Source: an uncultured bacterium
GTDB lineage: Bacteria > Calescibacteriota > Calescibacteriia > Calescibacteriales > Calescibacteriaceae
Length of the DNA: 64,000 nucleotides
Assembly (NCBI GenBank): GCA_938036315.1
Contig: CALHPK010000009.1
Span: forward strand, 124,001 to 188,000
Direction: 5' to 3'
Position numbers and translations under genes: made by a program. Numbering within the stretch: position 1 is the first letter of the stretch; the number at the start of each line of letters is the position of its first letter. This document shows, one piece after another, positions 19,301-28,104 of this stretch. Below the pieces are notes generated by a model. It searched no databases, was not told the DNA's origin, and was given only the letters and a program-made list of their open reading frames with translations.

Positions 19301-20413
19301 TGCATTAAAATTACAACTTGGTCCAAAAGATAAACAATCAATATACAAATTTTGAGATGAAACATATGGAGATGAGAATGTAAGGGCAACCTCAAAATTC
19401 CTGAGTTCAACTGTTATATCAAGATAATCATCTGTGGTATGCTCGGTATAGTCACCTTCACAAGTTGCAGTCGCTGGCCAATCTTCACCTATGTTCCCCT
19501 TAAGTCTCACAGTCAAATCTTTCCTGTTATAGTCAACAATAAGCCTATTTCCTGTAATCCGGTCTATAAAGTAGTAATTATCCCAATTCCACGGAGAAGA
19601 AGTCGGACAAACGCCAGGTAAGTCTCTCCCACACTTTCCGAACGGAGACCAGTAAAACCCACCCATAGCATATGTGATCGGATTTCCTGCTGCAGGTCCA
19701 ACTCTTTTATCTCTCTCCTGCCCCCATATTATAGCATTTACACATATCGGTGCTCCTTCATCGTTAAGAAGTGGGATTGGGAGACACATTGAAAAAAGAC
19801 CTTTACCATCGTCTTTGCAGGAATTAGTTCCCTGATCCCATGTCCCAGTTGGGTTATACCCTGCAATGTACTCAAAGTAAATTTCATTCCCAAAACAGTG
19901 AGTGGTACCTTCACCGTAGTTAAAAAGGGAAGGATTACTGGTAGTAATTCCACAGGCGTAGGTAGCATTCTGGAGGTAGTAATTTTTAGTTGGCTGGTTC
20001 GGGTAATTATTATCTATCCAGTAGGTGAAATCTGCATAATTATCCCATAGGTCAGCAACAACTTTAGTATCTGTGCATTTGTCTAAAAATCCCATTGCAA
20101 GGTAGTTTATAAGATTTGCAACAGATGGATCTCCCGAGAGTATGTCAGAAATTAAATCTCCTATCTCTTTAAGTCCTGCTTGGGTAAGCCTTACAACAAC
20201 ATTGTGCTTTTCAAGCAAGCGCCTCTCAAGAACAGCAGTGCTCGTCACACCTCCCCAAGTTATGGGGTTTTTAGGCCCCACCTGATACGGGTTGGCACTA
20301 GTTTCTGTAACCGGTCTATCCTGATGGAATGTAACAGCAAGAGTAGAATATGGGAGAACAAAAACCGCCGTAAAGATTAGCCCTACCAACGCTGATACAA
20401 TTTTTTTACCCAT
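16385..20413 (-). CDS. Large secreted surface protein with MYXO-CTERM-like C-terminal tail
   Basis: 1342 residues. A signal peptide (about 1-26, ending 'PYSTLA') leads to a long beta-rich, Cys- and Tyr-rich body that I do not recognise. Near the C-terminus two similar Ig-like units occur, each with a (W/Y)RxDGGxWSxW core ('SWRLDGGTWSLWQ', 'SYRIDGGEWSGWK') and a later EVR(S/A)(R/K)D motif. The tail is Gly-Cys (Cys1312), a Ser/Ala/Gly-rich stretch, a membrane helix and a basic end (KSRKR). That layout matches MYXO-CTERM-like sorting signals, which in known systems are exported by type II secretion and cut by an intramembrane protease. A TTGACT-17-TATATT promoter and AGGGAGGT Shine-Dalgarno site (20421-20428) suggest high expression. 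gspG/gspH lie just downstream beyond a terminator. Confidence 0.75.
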   Translation of the reverse strand: MGKKIVSALVGLIFTAVFVLPYSTLAVTFHQDRPVTETSANPYQVGPKNPITWGGVTSTAVLERRLLEKHNVVVRLTQAGLKEIGDLISDILSGDPSVANLINYLAMGFLDKCTDTKVVADLWDNYADFTYWIDNNYPNQPTKNYYLQNATYACGITTSNPSLFNYGEGTTHCFGNEIYFEYIAGYNPTGTWDQGTNSCKDDGKGLFSMCLPIPLLNDEGAPICVNAIIWGQERDKRVGPAAGNPITYAMGGFYWSPFGKCGRDLPGVCPTSSPWNWDNYYFIDRITGNRLIVDYNRKDLTVRLKGNIGEDWPATATCEGDYTEHTTDDYLDITVELRNFEVALTFSSPYVSSQNLYIDCLSFGPSCNFNASATYFPNSASFCFKNRDVKNDEHICDPQYPGKNTTNYDYDPERVISNYINGRAYIRMPILGLRLGIQIKGNFTDDYDWGKVVRGLGINLKALDLVAGVAYDFVPMSSSATTPACRNPNWNQVGTAQYCPEYRVSQKFAKTLLWLDAVLRLMALDYFRTDCIPNHTVTQYDTCIAYFLFPGQVFDLKDIIKSLSPVDHPTEEVIYVGAPDYYTHKPNKIFFDFGFTNDFWADSAGIILAMNVGVDIRYVLWNSPATSITQVKLQNFNDYVSTCVQGNFAALQAATSPINLIRECVPQTTCPAPVRTVSQCTGALNNNSGVYPHVFSSEVLPQYPSAPTLAEGRYGYSLTSYYVGIAVHHNLISRILYEAIGDGLACVWVDKYTPMLGGFAGGFLKTDSFAFFMPKLKDAFPGKDMAVEIIPNYRDPGNPSGNTGGAASYNKPLSVVAYAKTGGPTFRPVNNVYMTGSTRVNFWSEFVSNATFGSSFTMFPSPSTWFDTADLTIDLPYIDLSFNVITTGDINSPSRNWMRVFGLTVGIRLSVDVDIVPCVSPDCGLTVKFPPYDSTNFTQPLTSIYKDYYTGQAYNKDNAYFPQGGTFARVIDLTLYADPDVRYFIAYNSNALGLSGSQWSEILGNVLPVVLNGLAGAKLRVALDPTALIQIPIELNFPWVGPEFGTGVQNWDTPFVGNPADGVGDYFEMFIHWRGRPTLTNIIKLLKNFGVDIVDTISGVMGGAPQVPVQVRLADYEVNGNGYKVTPPETFIVYTSDPHALFTKIKFAGWSANSSSGLKYSWRLDGGTWSLWQSSDEVVLTHLLEGYHMFEVRSRDENKFIDPTPARYIFRVDSVGPDIRLQAPEVVKGNSVRVFADIRDAQAPQDVVLVSYRIDGGEWSGWKSASEITAIDLKGLTKGEHILEVRAKDDVGNISTYKHRFFVTEKVGVFGCSSSSAAGIPSLGLMILLFGFVSAILKSRKR

Positions 20414-20800
20414 ATCTTTTACCTCCCTGTGAAAACTTTTTTACAGAAAAAAATATAATCACTTTTTCTGAAAAAGTCAAGTTTTTGAACATCTCCGCTC
20501 TCCCTTGTCAGGTAAAGGATTCCGAAGATCAACTTTCAAAATTTTCTGTCACACGCACAATTTTTTACAAAATTTTCAAAATGTAAATTATGTCTAACTA
20601 AGCAAAAAATTTCTCATCAGTAATCTCTTCTTTAAATAATCACAAGATTGGTAATTCTTTTTTTGCCAAACTTAGCTTAGCTAACTATACAATACAAAAA
20701 GCTATTCATCTACTCTTCTGAAGAGATTCTAAAAAAGCTCTGAAGTTTCTCATACAAAAAAGAATATAGAAAACTATAGAGATATTATGTTAATCTTGTT
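20414..20800. other. Divergent intergenic region (387 bp)
   Basis: Separates two divergent genes. The left part holds the promoter and Shine-Dalgarno site of the surface protein and a hairpin within the promoter spacer (20461-20477). The right part is AT-rich with a 14-base tandem duplication at the start of the next gene. No RNA gene or convincing ORF was seen in the remaining 270 bases. Confidence 0.7.
20452..20480 (-). promoter_or_regulatory. Sigma-70-type promoter for the surface protein gene
   Basis: Minus strand: TTGACT at 20480-20475, a 17-base spacer, TATATT at 20457-20452, giving a start near 20445 and a leader of about 30 bases with Shine-Dalgarno AGGGAGGT (20428-20421). The spacer is occupied by the inverted repeat ACTTTTT-CTG-AAAAAGT (20461-20477), a possible operator. 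Confidence 0.65.
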
Positions 20801-20811
20801 ATGTTAATCTT
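20785..20811. repeat. 14-bp tandem duplication spanning a start codon
   Basis: TTATGTTAATCTT at 20785-20797 and again at 20799-20811. Each copy contains an ATG; only the second (20801) opens the long frame, since the first runs into a stop after five codons. Confidence 0.85.
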
Positions 20812-22168
20812 ACCCAAAGAGCTTCTCACATTCAAAAAAGTAGGAAGAAGAGTTTCGCTGAATTTTGCTACAGAAGATGATGTGAATGAAATCCTCCAGC
20901 TATGGCATGAATCAAAAGGTTTAACTCTCAGAGAGATGAGAAAAAAATTTTCAGAACTTGAAGACTTCGCAAATTACAAATTTGTAAGAGGACTCCTTTA
21001 TATCCTCTCAAAAATTTCAGACTTTGAAAGCTCTGAAGAGAATGCTTACAAAATCAGGGAATTCCTATTCTCCTTTGGTCCAGTTTTAGAAGAAGATAGG
21101 AGGAACAAAATTCTGCTTGAGGCTGAAAGAGTCTTTGGATTCAGAATCTCAGACGATAAAATGTGGGGGGACCTCGATTCCTTCAAAGTCTTCCGGAGTC
21201 TGAAAATGGACTTCACCCCGCTCAAGATTGCGGGCTTATATAACCTGGCACTTATCCTTGGTACTTCATCCGTTTCCAACAAGATAAGAATAAAAACTTC
21301 AAAGAATATAAGGAATATCCTTTACTATACCAGAAAACTCGGGCTTATGTATGAAGTTGACCGCGGAGAAATCATCGTATTTGGTCCAGAAAGCATAATC
21401 AGAAATTCCCAAAGGTACGGGTTAGCCTTTGCAAGGCTCATAAGCAAGATCCTGAAACAAGGTGATTTCGAAATTTCTATAGAACTACCGCAAGGAATCC
21501 TAAATCTGTCTGACTCAGATATTCATAATTTTATTTTCTTAGAAGATGAAGAAGAAAAGTTCGATTCCTCGTATGAAGAAAGCTTCTTCAGGTTAGTCAG
21601 AGAAGTTTTTCCATCAGTTAAGATACTACGCGAGCCAGAAGTAGATATATCAGATGCAGGGATTTTTATCCCCGATTTCAAACTCATATCTGGACAAAAC
21701 CACATTTTCGTGGAAGTCATAGGATTCTGGACTCCCGAATATCTTCTTCGCAAAGCCGAAAAATTGAAAAGGTTCAAAAAGAAGATTCTCTTGATAGCTT
21801 CCGAAGAGTTTGCCCTATCTCAGCTAAATCCCAAAGAGCAGAACTCAGGTATTAGCAATAATCCAGACATAAGAATAATCACCTTCAAAAGAGAATTACC
21901 ATATCTTGAGATTATCAAATTCTTGAAATCCAATCTAGCGGTGGAAGTGGGGAGAGCCCAGAAAAAAGCTCTGATTCCTGAGTACATACTTGAGAGCTTA
22001 TCTGCAAAACTTCACGATGGCATGGACATCCGGTCAGCAAAAGATATAATAGCATCAGAAATAGATATCGATTTCAAGGAAGTTCTAAAACATCTGAACT
22101 ACTCAATAGAGTGGACTTCTCTTGTCCCACCTGTGGGCAGGATAAGGAAAAAACAGGACAAATTCTGA
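20801..22168 (+). CDS. DUF790 / Bax1-like nuclease
   Basis: 455 residues. The N-terminus (LPKELLTFKKVGRRVSLNF), 'YKFVRGLLYIL', 'RYGLAFARLI' and especially 'IPDFKL' followed by 'FVEVIGFWTPEYLLRK' match the DUF790 family. The archaeal member Bax1 is a nuclease partner of the XPB helicase. The PDF...VEVIGFW part (Asp292, Glu305) fits a PD-(D/E)xK-like active site. Bacterial copies are less common and usually sit with an XPB-type helicase; none is in this window, the next gene being an aldehyde dehydrogenase on the other strand. It lacks a Shine-Dalgarno site. Role in DNA repair is an inference from the archaeal system. Confidence 0.82.
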   Translation: MLILPKELLTFKKVGRRVSLNFATEDDVNEILQLWHESKGLTLREMRKKFSELEDFANYKFVRGLLYILSKISDFESSEENAYKIREFLFSFGPVLEEDRRNKILLEAERVFGFRISDDKMWGDLDSFKVFRSLKMDFTPLKIAGLYNLALILGTSSVSNKIRIKTSKNIRNILYYTRKLGLMYEVDRGEIIVFGPESIIRNSQRYGLAFARLISKILKQGDFEISIELPQGILNLSDSDIHNFIFLEDEEEKFDSSYEESFFRLVREVFPSVKILREPEVDISDAGIFIPDFKLISGQNHIFVEVIGFWTPEYLLRKAEKLKRFKKKILLIASEEFALSQLNPKEQNSGISNNPDIRIITFKRELPYLEIIKFLKSNLAVEVGRAQKKALIPEYILESLSAKLHDGMDIRSAKDIIASEIDIDFKEVLKHLNYSIEWTSLVPPVGRIRKKQDKF

Positions 22169-22191
22169 TATCTACAAACCAAGAACCGGTC

Positions 22192-23772
22192 TTATAGGTG
22201 TTGTTTTGATACCTTGCCAATATTCTTTATTATATTAAGGAGACTTTCAATTTTCTCCTTCAGATACGGTGAGTGAATTAAGTTAGTTAAAGATAAAGCA
22301 AATCTGTATTTTTCTGGGGTAAATGGATACCACCAAGGAGATCTTATTTTTTGTCCCATTTTATTTATGTGAATGTGGCGGATCTGGACCATTTCTAAAA
22401 GTCCCTCCTTCCCATGGGTCCTCCCAATCCCAGACTGTTTCACTCCTCCCCAGGGAACCTGGGGTATCGCATGAGTAATCAAGTTATCATTTATCATAAC
22501 TGTAGCATAAACTAACTTTTGGGCAATTCTCTTTGCTCTTTGTATATTACGAGTCCAAACAGATGCAGTAAGACCGTATATTGAGTCATTTGCAAGCTGA
22601 ATAGCTTCATCTTCAGTGTCGAACGGCATAACCGGAAGAACTGGACCAAATGTCTCTTCACTTACAACCTTGAACCTACCATCAACATTTGCTATAATCA
22701 CTGGTTCAACGAAAAGACTTTTAATTTTTCCACCCGCAAGAATTTTTGCTCCTTTTTCTTTTGCATCTTCTATATGCTCTTTGATTTTTAAAAGTTGCTT
22801 TTCAGATATTACTGCTCCAACATCATACTCCCAAGGTACAGCCGAATATCCACATCTTAGTTTTTTGGTTTTCTCAACAATCAGATCTACAAACTCGTTG
22901 AATATTTTTCTTTGGACGTAAATTCTCTCAACAGATGCGCAGACTTGTCCTGTGTTGAAAAACGAACCGAATATAGCTGCATCAGATGTTATATCTAAAT
23001 CAACATCTTCAAAAACTATCATTGGATCTTTCCCGCCAAGTTCCATAACTACAGGAGTTAGTTTTTCAGAGGCTATCTTGATTATTCTTTTCCCTGTAAA
23101 TGTTGATCCTGTGAAAAATATCTTATCAACACCGGCTTTCACAAGACACTCACCAGTGTACCCGTCCCCTGTGACAACCTCCACAACTCCCTGGGGTAAT
23201 CTGATATTATCGAAAATTTCCTTTATCATAATCCCAGTTTTAGGAGTGAACTCCGATGGTTTGAGGACACAGGTATTTCCTGCCATAAGAGCTATTACAA
23301 TCTGCCCAACTGGTATTGAGAAAGGGAAATTCCATGGCGATATTATTCCAATTACTCCATATGGGAAATATTCTATGTAACTTTCTCGTCCTATAAATTC
23401 CCATATCCCAATCTTAACTTTCTCCTTTTTAAGAATTTTTTCGGTGTTTTTTGCATAAAAGCTACATAGATCTAGAATCGGGAACACATCTGAGATGAGA
23501 GCTTCAAACTTTGAAACTCCCTTCTCCTTTGATATGACATCTGCTATATTTTCAATATTTTTTCTTATGAATTCCTTGAACTTAAGTATCCATTCAGCTC
23601 TTTCTTCAAATGGTAAGAATCCCCAGCTTTTCTGGGCTTGCTTAGCTTTCATTACAGCTGACAGAACTTCTGTTTCGTTCATATTCTTGAACTCTCCCAG
23701 GACCTCACCAGTTGCTGGATTTACACTCCTCAAAAGGGGGGGTCTCTCAACTACTTCTGTTCTCGCTATCAT
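22192..23772 (-). CDS. NAD(P)+-dependent aldehyde dehydrogenase
   Basis: 526 residues, longer than the usual 480 or so because of a C-terminal helical tail of about 45 residues. Catalytic features: 'SPWNFP' (145-150), the 'FFTGST' Rossmann turn, Glu244 in 'MELGGKDP', and the nucleophile Cys278 in 'NTGQVCASVERIYV'. The enzyme oxidises an aldehyde to the acid; the substrate is not evident (succinate-semialdehyde-type or long-chain aldehydes are options; the hydrophobic tail recalls membrane-associated fatty aldehyde dehydrogenases). It converges on the Bax1-like gene 23 bases away and is monocistronic. Confidence 0.9.
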   Translation of the reverse strand: MIARTEVVERPPLLRSVNPATGEVLGEFKNMNETEVLSAVMKAKQAQKSWGFLPFEERAEWILKFKEFIRKNIENIADVISKEKGVSKFEALISDVFPILDLCSFYAKNTEKILKKEKVKIGIWEFIGRESYIEYFPYGVIGIISPWNFPFSIPVGQIVIALMAGNTCVLKPSEFTPKTGIMIKEIFDNIRLPQGVVEVVTGDGYTGECLVKAGVDKIFFTGSTFTGKRIIKIASEKLTPVVMELGGKDPMIVFEDVDLDITSDAAIFGSFFNTGQVCASVERIYVQRKIFNEFVDLIVEKTKKLRCGYSAVPWEYDVGAVISEKQLLKIKEHIEDAKEKGAKILAGGKIKSLFVEPVIIANVDGRFKVVSEETFGPVLPVMPFDTEDEAIQLANDSIYGLTASVWTRNIQRAKRIAQKLVYATVMINDNLITHAIPQVPWGGVKQSGIGRTHGKEGLLEMVQIRHIHINKMGQKIRSPWWYPFTPEKYRFALSLTNLIHSPYLKEKIESLLNIIKNIGKVSKQHL

Positions 23773-24089
23773 ATCGATAAATTTACAATTTGTGCTTATG
23801 AATTATCAAATAACAATAGTTTAGCTCCAAGCACATTTGACACAAATTAATAATGCTCACACTTGCAAGTTACTCGAATTTTCTCATCATCTAACTCTCC
23901 ATAGGTTCTGACTTACATTCTACCTTATCACATATGAAGTAGTTTTCCTTGTACCCATGCTTATTCAATAGCAGAATAACTCTAAAGAATGCGATTATCT
24001 TACAAATGTGATAATCTGTAAGAATGAGCATTAATTATTATCCTTAAATCTTTTTACTATCATTTTTTGATTATAACTAACTGATCAAG
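23773..24089. other. Divergent intergenic region (317 bp) with interleaved inverted repeats
   Basis: Between the aldehyde dehydrogenase and RNB gene starts. At 23993-24022 two inverted repeats interleave: GATTATC/GATAATC (23993-23999 with 24010-24016) and CTTACA/TGTAAG (23999-24004 with 24017-24022). They lie 70-100 bases before the RNB start. No clear -35/-10 pair or ORF was recognised. Confidence 0.5.
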
Positions 24090-26126
24090 ATGCTAAGATC
24101 AGAGTACGCTGAGAATGATCTCAAAAGAGGTAAAATAGCATTGTTTTTCGATAGAGGGAAATTACATCTTGGTCTTATAAAAGATGAGTATAAAAATCAG
24201 AATAAACTCTTGATACTTAGCGAAACAAAAGAAGAAAAGATAATAAGAGAACTCCAGTTATACTTTATATCAAGTGTAGCAACCGATGAAAAATCTTTCT
24301 TTGCGCTTGCAGAGAGGATAAGAAACTTAGAAAAGGAAATAGATATTAGAACTTTATGGGAAATAGCAATATCAACACCAGATTTAAAGGAAATCACCGA
24401 AGATGAGATGCTTATGGCTCTTTTTCAAGAGAGTTCCGGAGAGCTTAAAATCGCTCTGAAACTGAAATTGCATTCTGATGAGAACATATTTTTCAAGAAA
24501 AAGATAAACGATCTATGGGAAATCATTCAAGAAGAAAAAGTAAAAAAAATCGAGCAAGAAAGGGAAATAAAAAGGCAAGAGGAGGAGAGGATTCTGAAGT
24601 TCAAAAAGTGGATACATTCAAATAAAGATTTCATAGAGAAGGTAAAAAATCTACCTATAACTGACTTTTTCTCTGGAAACTTCCCAACCTATCCAAATTC
24701 CGACTTAGATGATGATATAAGATTTTTTCTCGGTGAACTCAAAAATCTATTTCTTGGAAAAGATGTAAAGCAAACGATAAGGTCCGCACTATCTTACATC
24801 TCAGATATAAAAGAAAGCACCATATTCAAAATACTCTGTGCATTCTCAGTTATACATCCCTATGAAAACTTCTTTATAGAGAAATTTGGTTTGGATGTAA
24901 AAAAATTCAGCTCTGAAATAAAGATAGATATAGTTCAAAACATAACTGGAAGGGAAAAAATCGACATAGAAACTTACTCGCTTGACATTGAAGGTACAGA
25001 AATAAGAGATGATGCTGTATCAATTCCTGAAGAGGCTGATGATTGCTCCACAGAAATCTTTGTCCACATCATAGATATATCAGTGATTGATACGCCAGAA
25101 GTGATAGACAGGGTTTTGAAGATGGGAAAATCCTTCTACTTTCCTGAAGGGAAGATAGATATGCTATCAGAGAGCATAGCAAGAACTCTTTCGCTTGATT
25201 CTGGGATGATAAAGCCTGCTATTACATTCAAGATAAAAGTTAGCTTAAAAGAACATAGGATAGACGTTATCAAAGTTGACGTAGCAAAAACAGCAGTGAA
25301 GATACTCAAAAACTACGAATTTTCCAGTTGTGATGAAAAATTAGAGAAGATAAGGGATTTAGGGAAGAGGTTATACAAGATACGTGTGCTTGATAATGGG
25401 GGGGTAGACCTTATTTGTGAGGATCTGATAATTCTTATCAAGAACGGTAACAAAGAGGTGCTAAGATGGGGCGTAAATGACTACAGAATTGCTCTATCTG
25501 AAATAATGATGCTATGCGCCCACGCTATAGCAAAATTCTGTAAAGAGAATAAAATACCAATATATTACAGAAGATCGAATATAACTCGTGAAGCTAAGGA
25601 AGAAATAAGGAAGTTTAACAACGAAGCAATAACTTTGAACCTTCCTCGACCCTACATTTTGTGGAGGAATATAAGAGCTGCAAGACATATCGAAACAACA
25701 ATTGAACCATCAGGAGCTGAATCAATAGGATATGATCTTTATGCTTGGGGAACATCTCCGATACGCAGAGCGTGGGATTTTATTAACATCTTACAAATTG
25801 GAAGGTTTCTTGATGGGAAGAAATTATTTTCTGAAGAAGAATTAGAAAAGATGAAAACAAAAATTGAGGTGGCTATAAGCAATGCCGAAACCGCAGAAGA
25901 TAAAAGATATAAATACATTCTTTCAGCGCATATTCTTCAGGAGCTAAGAAATAAAGAATTTTCAGCTTTAGTTGTTGAAAGTGGGAAAATACACACATAC
26001 TGGGTAGACGAAATCGCCTCTTTCGTAAAAGGAAAAAGCAAAAGTGGAGCCGATGTACTAAAATATGTTAAGGTAAAACTGGAAGCAGACCCCGTAGAAC
26101 AAACAATAAAAGTAATAGAAATATAA
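24090..26126 (+). CDS. RNB-family (RNase II/R-like) exoribonuclease
   Basis: 678 residues. An N-terminal region of about 280 residues, partly coiled coil (about 140-175), precedes an RNB domain. Its first motif reads 'SLDIEGTEIRDDAVSI' (Asp299, Asp307, Asp308), followed by 'EIFVHIIDISVID', 'SFYFPEGKIDMLSESIA' and 'SLDSGMIKPAITFKIKV', and later 'KENKIPIYYRRSN'. RNase II-type enzymes degrade RNA 3' to 5' with two metal ions. The Asp that corresponds to E. coli RNase II Asp207 appears to be Ile305, so activity may be altered. An obvious S1 domain was not seen. It converges on rho, 55 bases away. Family call is firm; activity is not. Confidence 0.8.
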   Translation: MLRSEYAENDLKRGKIALFFDRGKLHLGLIKDEYKNQNKLLILSETKEEKIIRELQLYFISSVATDEKSFFALAERIRNLEKEIDIRTLWEIAISTPDLKEITEDEMLMALFQESSGELKIALKLKLHSDENIFFKKKINDLWEIIQEEKVKKIEQEREIKRQEEERILKFKKWIHSNKDFIEKVKNLPITDFFSGNFPTYPNSDLDDDIRFFLGELKNLFLGKDVKQTIRSALSYISDIKESTIFKILCAFSVIHPYENFFIEKFGLDVKKFSSEIKIDIVQNITGREKIDIETYSLDIEGTEIRDDAVSIPEEADDCSTEIFVHIIDISVIDTPEVIDRVLKMGKSFYFPEGKIDMLSESIARTLSLDSGMIKPAITFKIKVSLKEHRIDVIKVDVAKTAVKILKNYEFSSCDEKLEKIRDLGKRLYKIRVLDNGGVDLICEDLIILIKNGNKEVLRWGVNDYRIALSEIMMLCAHAIAKFCKENKIPIYYRRSNITREAKEEIRKFNNEAITLNLPRPYILWRNIRAARHIETTIEPSGAESIGYDLYAWGTSPIRRAWDFINILQIGRFLDGKKLFSEEELEKMKTKIEVAISNAETAEDKRYKYILSAHILQELRNKEFSALVVESGKIHTYWVDEIASFVKGKSKSGADVLKYVKVKLEADPVEQTIKVIEI

Positions 26127-26181
26127 TCAACTTAGTATATAGCATCACAAAGAAATCAAAAGATCAACATTCCCGAGCTCA

Positions 26182-28104
26182 CTAAGAAGATAGCATAAGC
26201 TCAAATAACTCTGTATTATTTTTTGTCTTTATCATCCTTTCGTAGAGAAGTTCCATAGCCTCTACCGCTGTTATTGGTTGAAGGCTCTTTCTCAAAAGCC
26301 ATACCTTCGGGAGAAATTCAGGTGGGATGAGAAGCTCCTCTTTTCTAGTTCCAGATCGATGAATATCTATTGCTGGGAAAATTCTCCGCTCAGAAATTCT
26401 TCTATCAAGGTAGATCTCCATATTTCCTGTTCCTTTGAACTCTTCGAAGATGACCTCATCCATTCGTGATCCTGTGTCAATAAGACAGGTAGCAAGAATG
26501 GTGAGAGAACCACCACCTTCTATCGCTCGTGCTGCTCCGAAGAATTTTTTCGGGAACTGTAAGGCAGCAGAATCTATCCCACCCGTTAGAACCTTTCCCG
26601 ATGATGGAATGTATTGATTATATGCTCTGGTAAGTCTGGTTATAGAATCAAGAAATATAACAACATCGTGCTTGTACTCAACAAGGCGCTTGGCTTCCGA
26701 TAGAACTATCTCAGCTACTCTTATGTGAGTTTCTGGCTTTTCATCAAAAGTTGCAGCGGCTACTTCAACTCTCCTTGATTTTGCATATTTCTCCACAATA
26801 TTGCGTTTCCAATCGGTCACCTCTTCAGGTCTCTCATCTATAAGAAGAATAATCATTATAACATCTGGATGATTTTCGAGTATAGCCCTTGCTATATTCT
26901 GCAAGAGCATAGTTTTGCCAGCCCGAGGTGGAGAAACTATAAGCCCTCGCTGCCCCTTACCAATAGGAGCTATAATATCCACAACCCTACAAGATATATC
27001 CTTATCTATCTGAAAATCAAGCTCAAATTTCTTGGTAGGATAATAAGGAATAAGATTCTCAAACAGAGTTCTTTCTCTGGACTTTCTCGGATCTACGAAG
27101 TTTATCTTATCAACAGTGTGAAGTGAAAAGTATCTATCCTTTTCGTCCCTTGGCGGCCTTATCTCACCAGCTACGATATCCCCTGTCCTAATCCCGTATT
27201 TTTTTATCAATGTTTTTGACACAAAGACGTCTTCATTTGACGGGAGAAAATTGTTGTGCGAAAATCTTATGAATCCGGACCCGCTCTCTATCATCTGGAA
27301 AACTCCCTCAGCATAAAGGCGTATATCATAATCAGTATACGCTCCTGCAAGAATTGCAGAAATTAACTCTTGTCTCCTCATACCAGATGGATCCTCTATT
27401 CCAATGTCATAAGCTATCTTGATAAGCTCACCTATAGTTTTCATACTAACCTTGTTCAGAAGGATATACTTACCTATCCTATGCGCCACATCATCATCTT
27501 CTATTATCAGCTCCCTCAATCTGTATGGAATAAATTTTTTCTTCTGCGGTGGCCGAGAAACAGAGGCTTCTTCAGATTCTGGAGATTCTGGAGATCTCTC
27601 CACATAAGACACCTGCTCCAGCGTATGTGTAGATTCTTGAGCCTCCACTACTGGTATGGATTGCTCATATTTGGATTGCTCATATTTACCAGAAACTTCA
27701 ATGCTCTCAGCTACCTCCTCTTCGCCATCTTCCCCCTTACGCTCAATCTCCCCCGATCTTTTTTCCCTCTCTCCTTCATCAACTCCCCCTTCCGACATAC
27801 TCTCATCTACTTCATCCCTCATAGTCTCTATTTCGCTTACCTCTGCTTTTATCCTTTCTTCTATTCCTTCAACTGTACTGGTAGATTGTTCGACGAGCAC
27901 TTCACGTTCTATTCCACTCTCTTGTGAGCCTTGTTGTGATGATACAGATTCACTCACAACATCCAGTCCTTCCATCCCCTCTACGGACTCTGAAATACTT
28001 GCTACACTTTCCCTTCTTTTCCTCCTATTTTTGGTTTTATCTGAATTACTCTCTGCCTGCGCTAATAATTCATTATCTCCTTTCTGTTGCTTTCTTTTTG
28101 GCAT
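26182..28104 (-). CDS. rho: Transcription termination factor Rho with a long acidic N-terminal extension
   Basis: 640 residues against about 420 in E. coli. Residues 1-190 are low-complexity, Glu/Ser-rich and apparently disordered, with a small YEQS-K-YEQS duplication. The Rho N-terminal helical domain (about 190-260), the RNA-binding cold-shock-like domain (about 265-345, 'SGSGFIRF'), and the hexameric ATPase follow with Walker A '[10 protein letters not shown]' (391-400) and Walker B '[15 protein letters not shown]'. '[10 protein letters not shown]' and '[19 protein letters not shown]' are the Q- and R-loop regions. Extensions occur in other phyla and can add RNA contacts or promote condensates. 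A moderate AAGGA Shine-Dalgarno site precedes the ATG. Confidence 0.97.
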   Translation of the reverse strand: MPKRKQQKGDNELLAQAESNSDKTKNRRKRRESVASISESVEGMEGLDVVSESVSSQQGSQESGIEREVLVEQSTSTVEGIEERIKAEVSEIETMRDEVDESMSEGGVDEGEREKRSGEIERKGEDGEEEVAESIEVSGKYEQSKYEQSIPVVEAQESTHTLEQVSYVERSPESPESEEASVSRPPQKKKFIPYRLRELIIEDDDVAHRIGKYILLNKVSMKTIGELIKIAYDIGIEDPSGMRRQELISAILAGAYTDYDIRLYAEGVFQMIESGSGFIRFSHNNFLPSNEDVFVSKTLIKKYGIRTGDIVAGEIRPPRDEKDRYFSLHTVDKINFVDPRKSRERTLFENLIPYYPTKKFELDFQIDKDISCRVVDIIAPIGKGQRGLIVSPPRAGKTMLLQNIARAILENHPDVIMIILLIDERPEEVTDWKRNIVEKYAKSRRVEVAAATFDEKPETHIRVAEIVLSEAKRLVEYKHDVVIFLDSITRLTRAYNQYIPSSGKVLTGGIDSAALQFPKKFFGAARAIEGGGSLTILATCLIDTGSRMDEVIFEEFKGTGNMEIYLDRRISERRIFPAIDIHRSGTRKEELLIPPEFLPKVWLLRKSLQPITAVEAMELLYERMIKTKNNTELFELMLSS

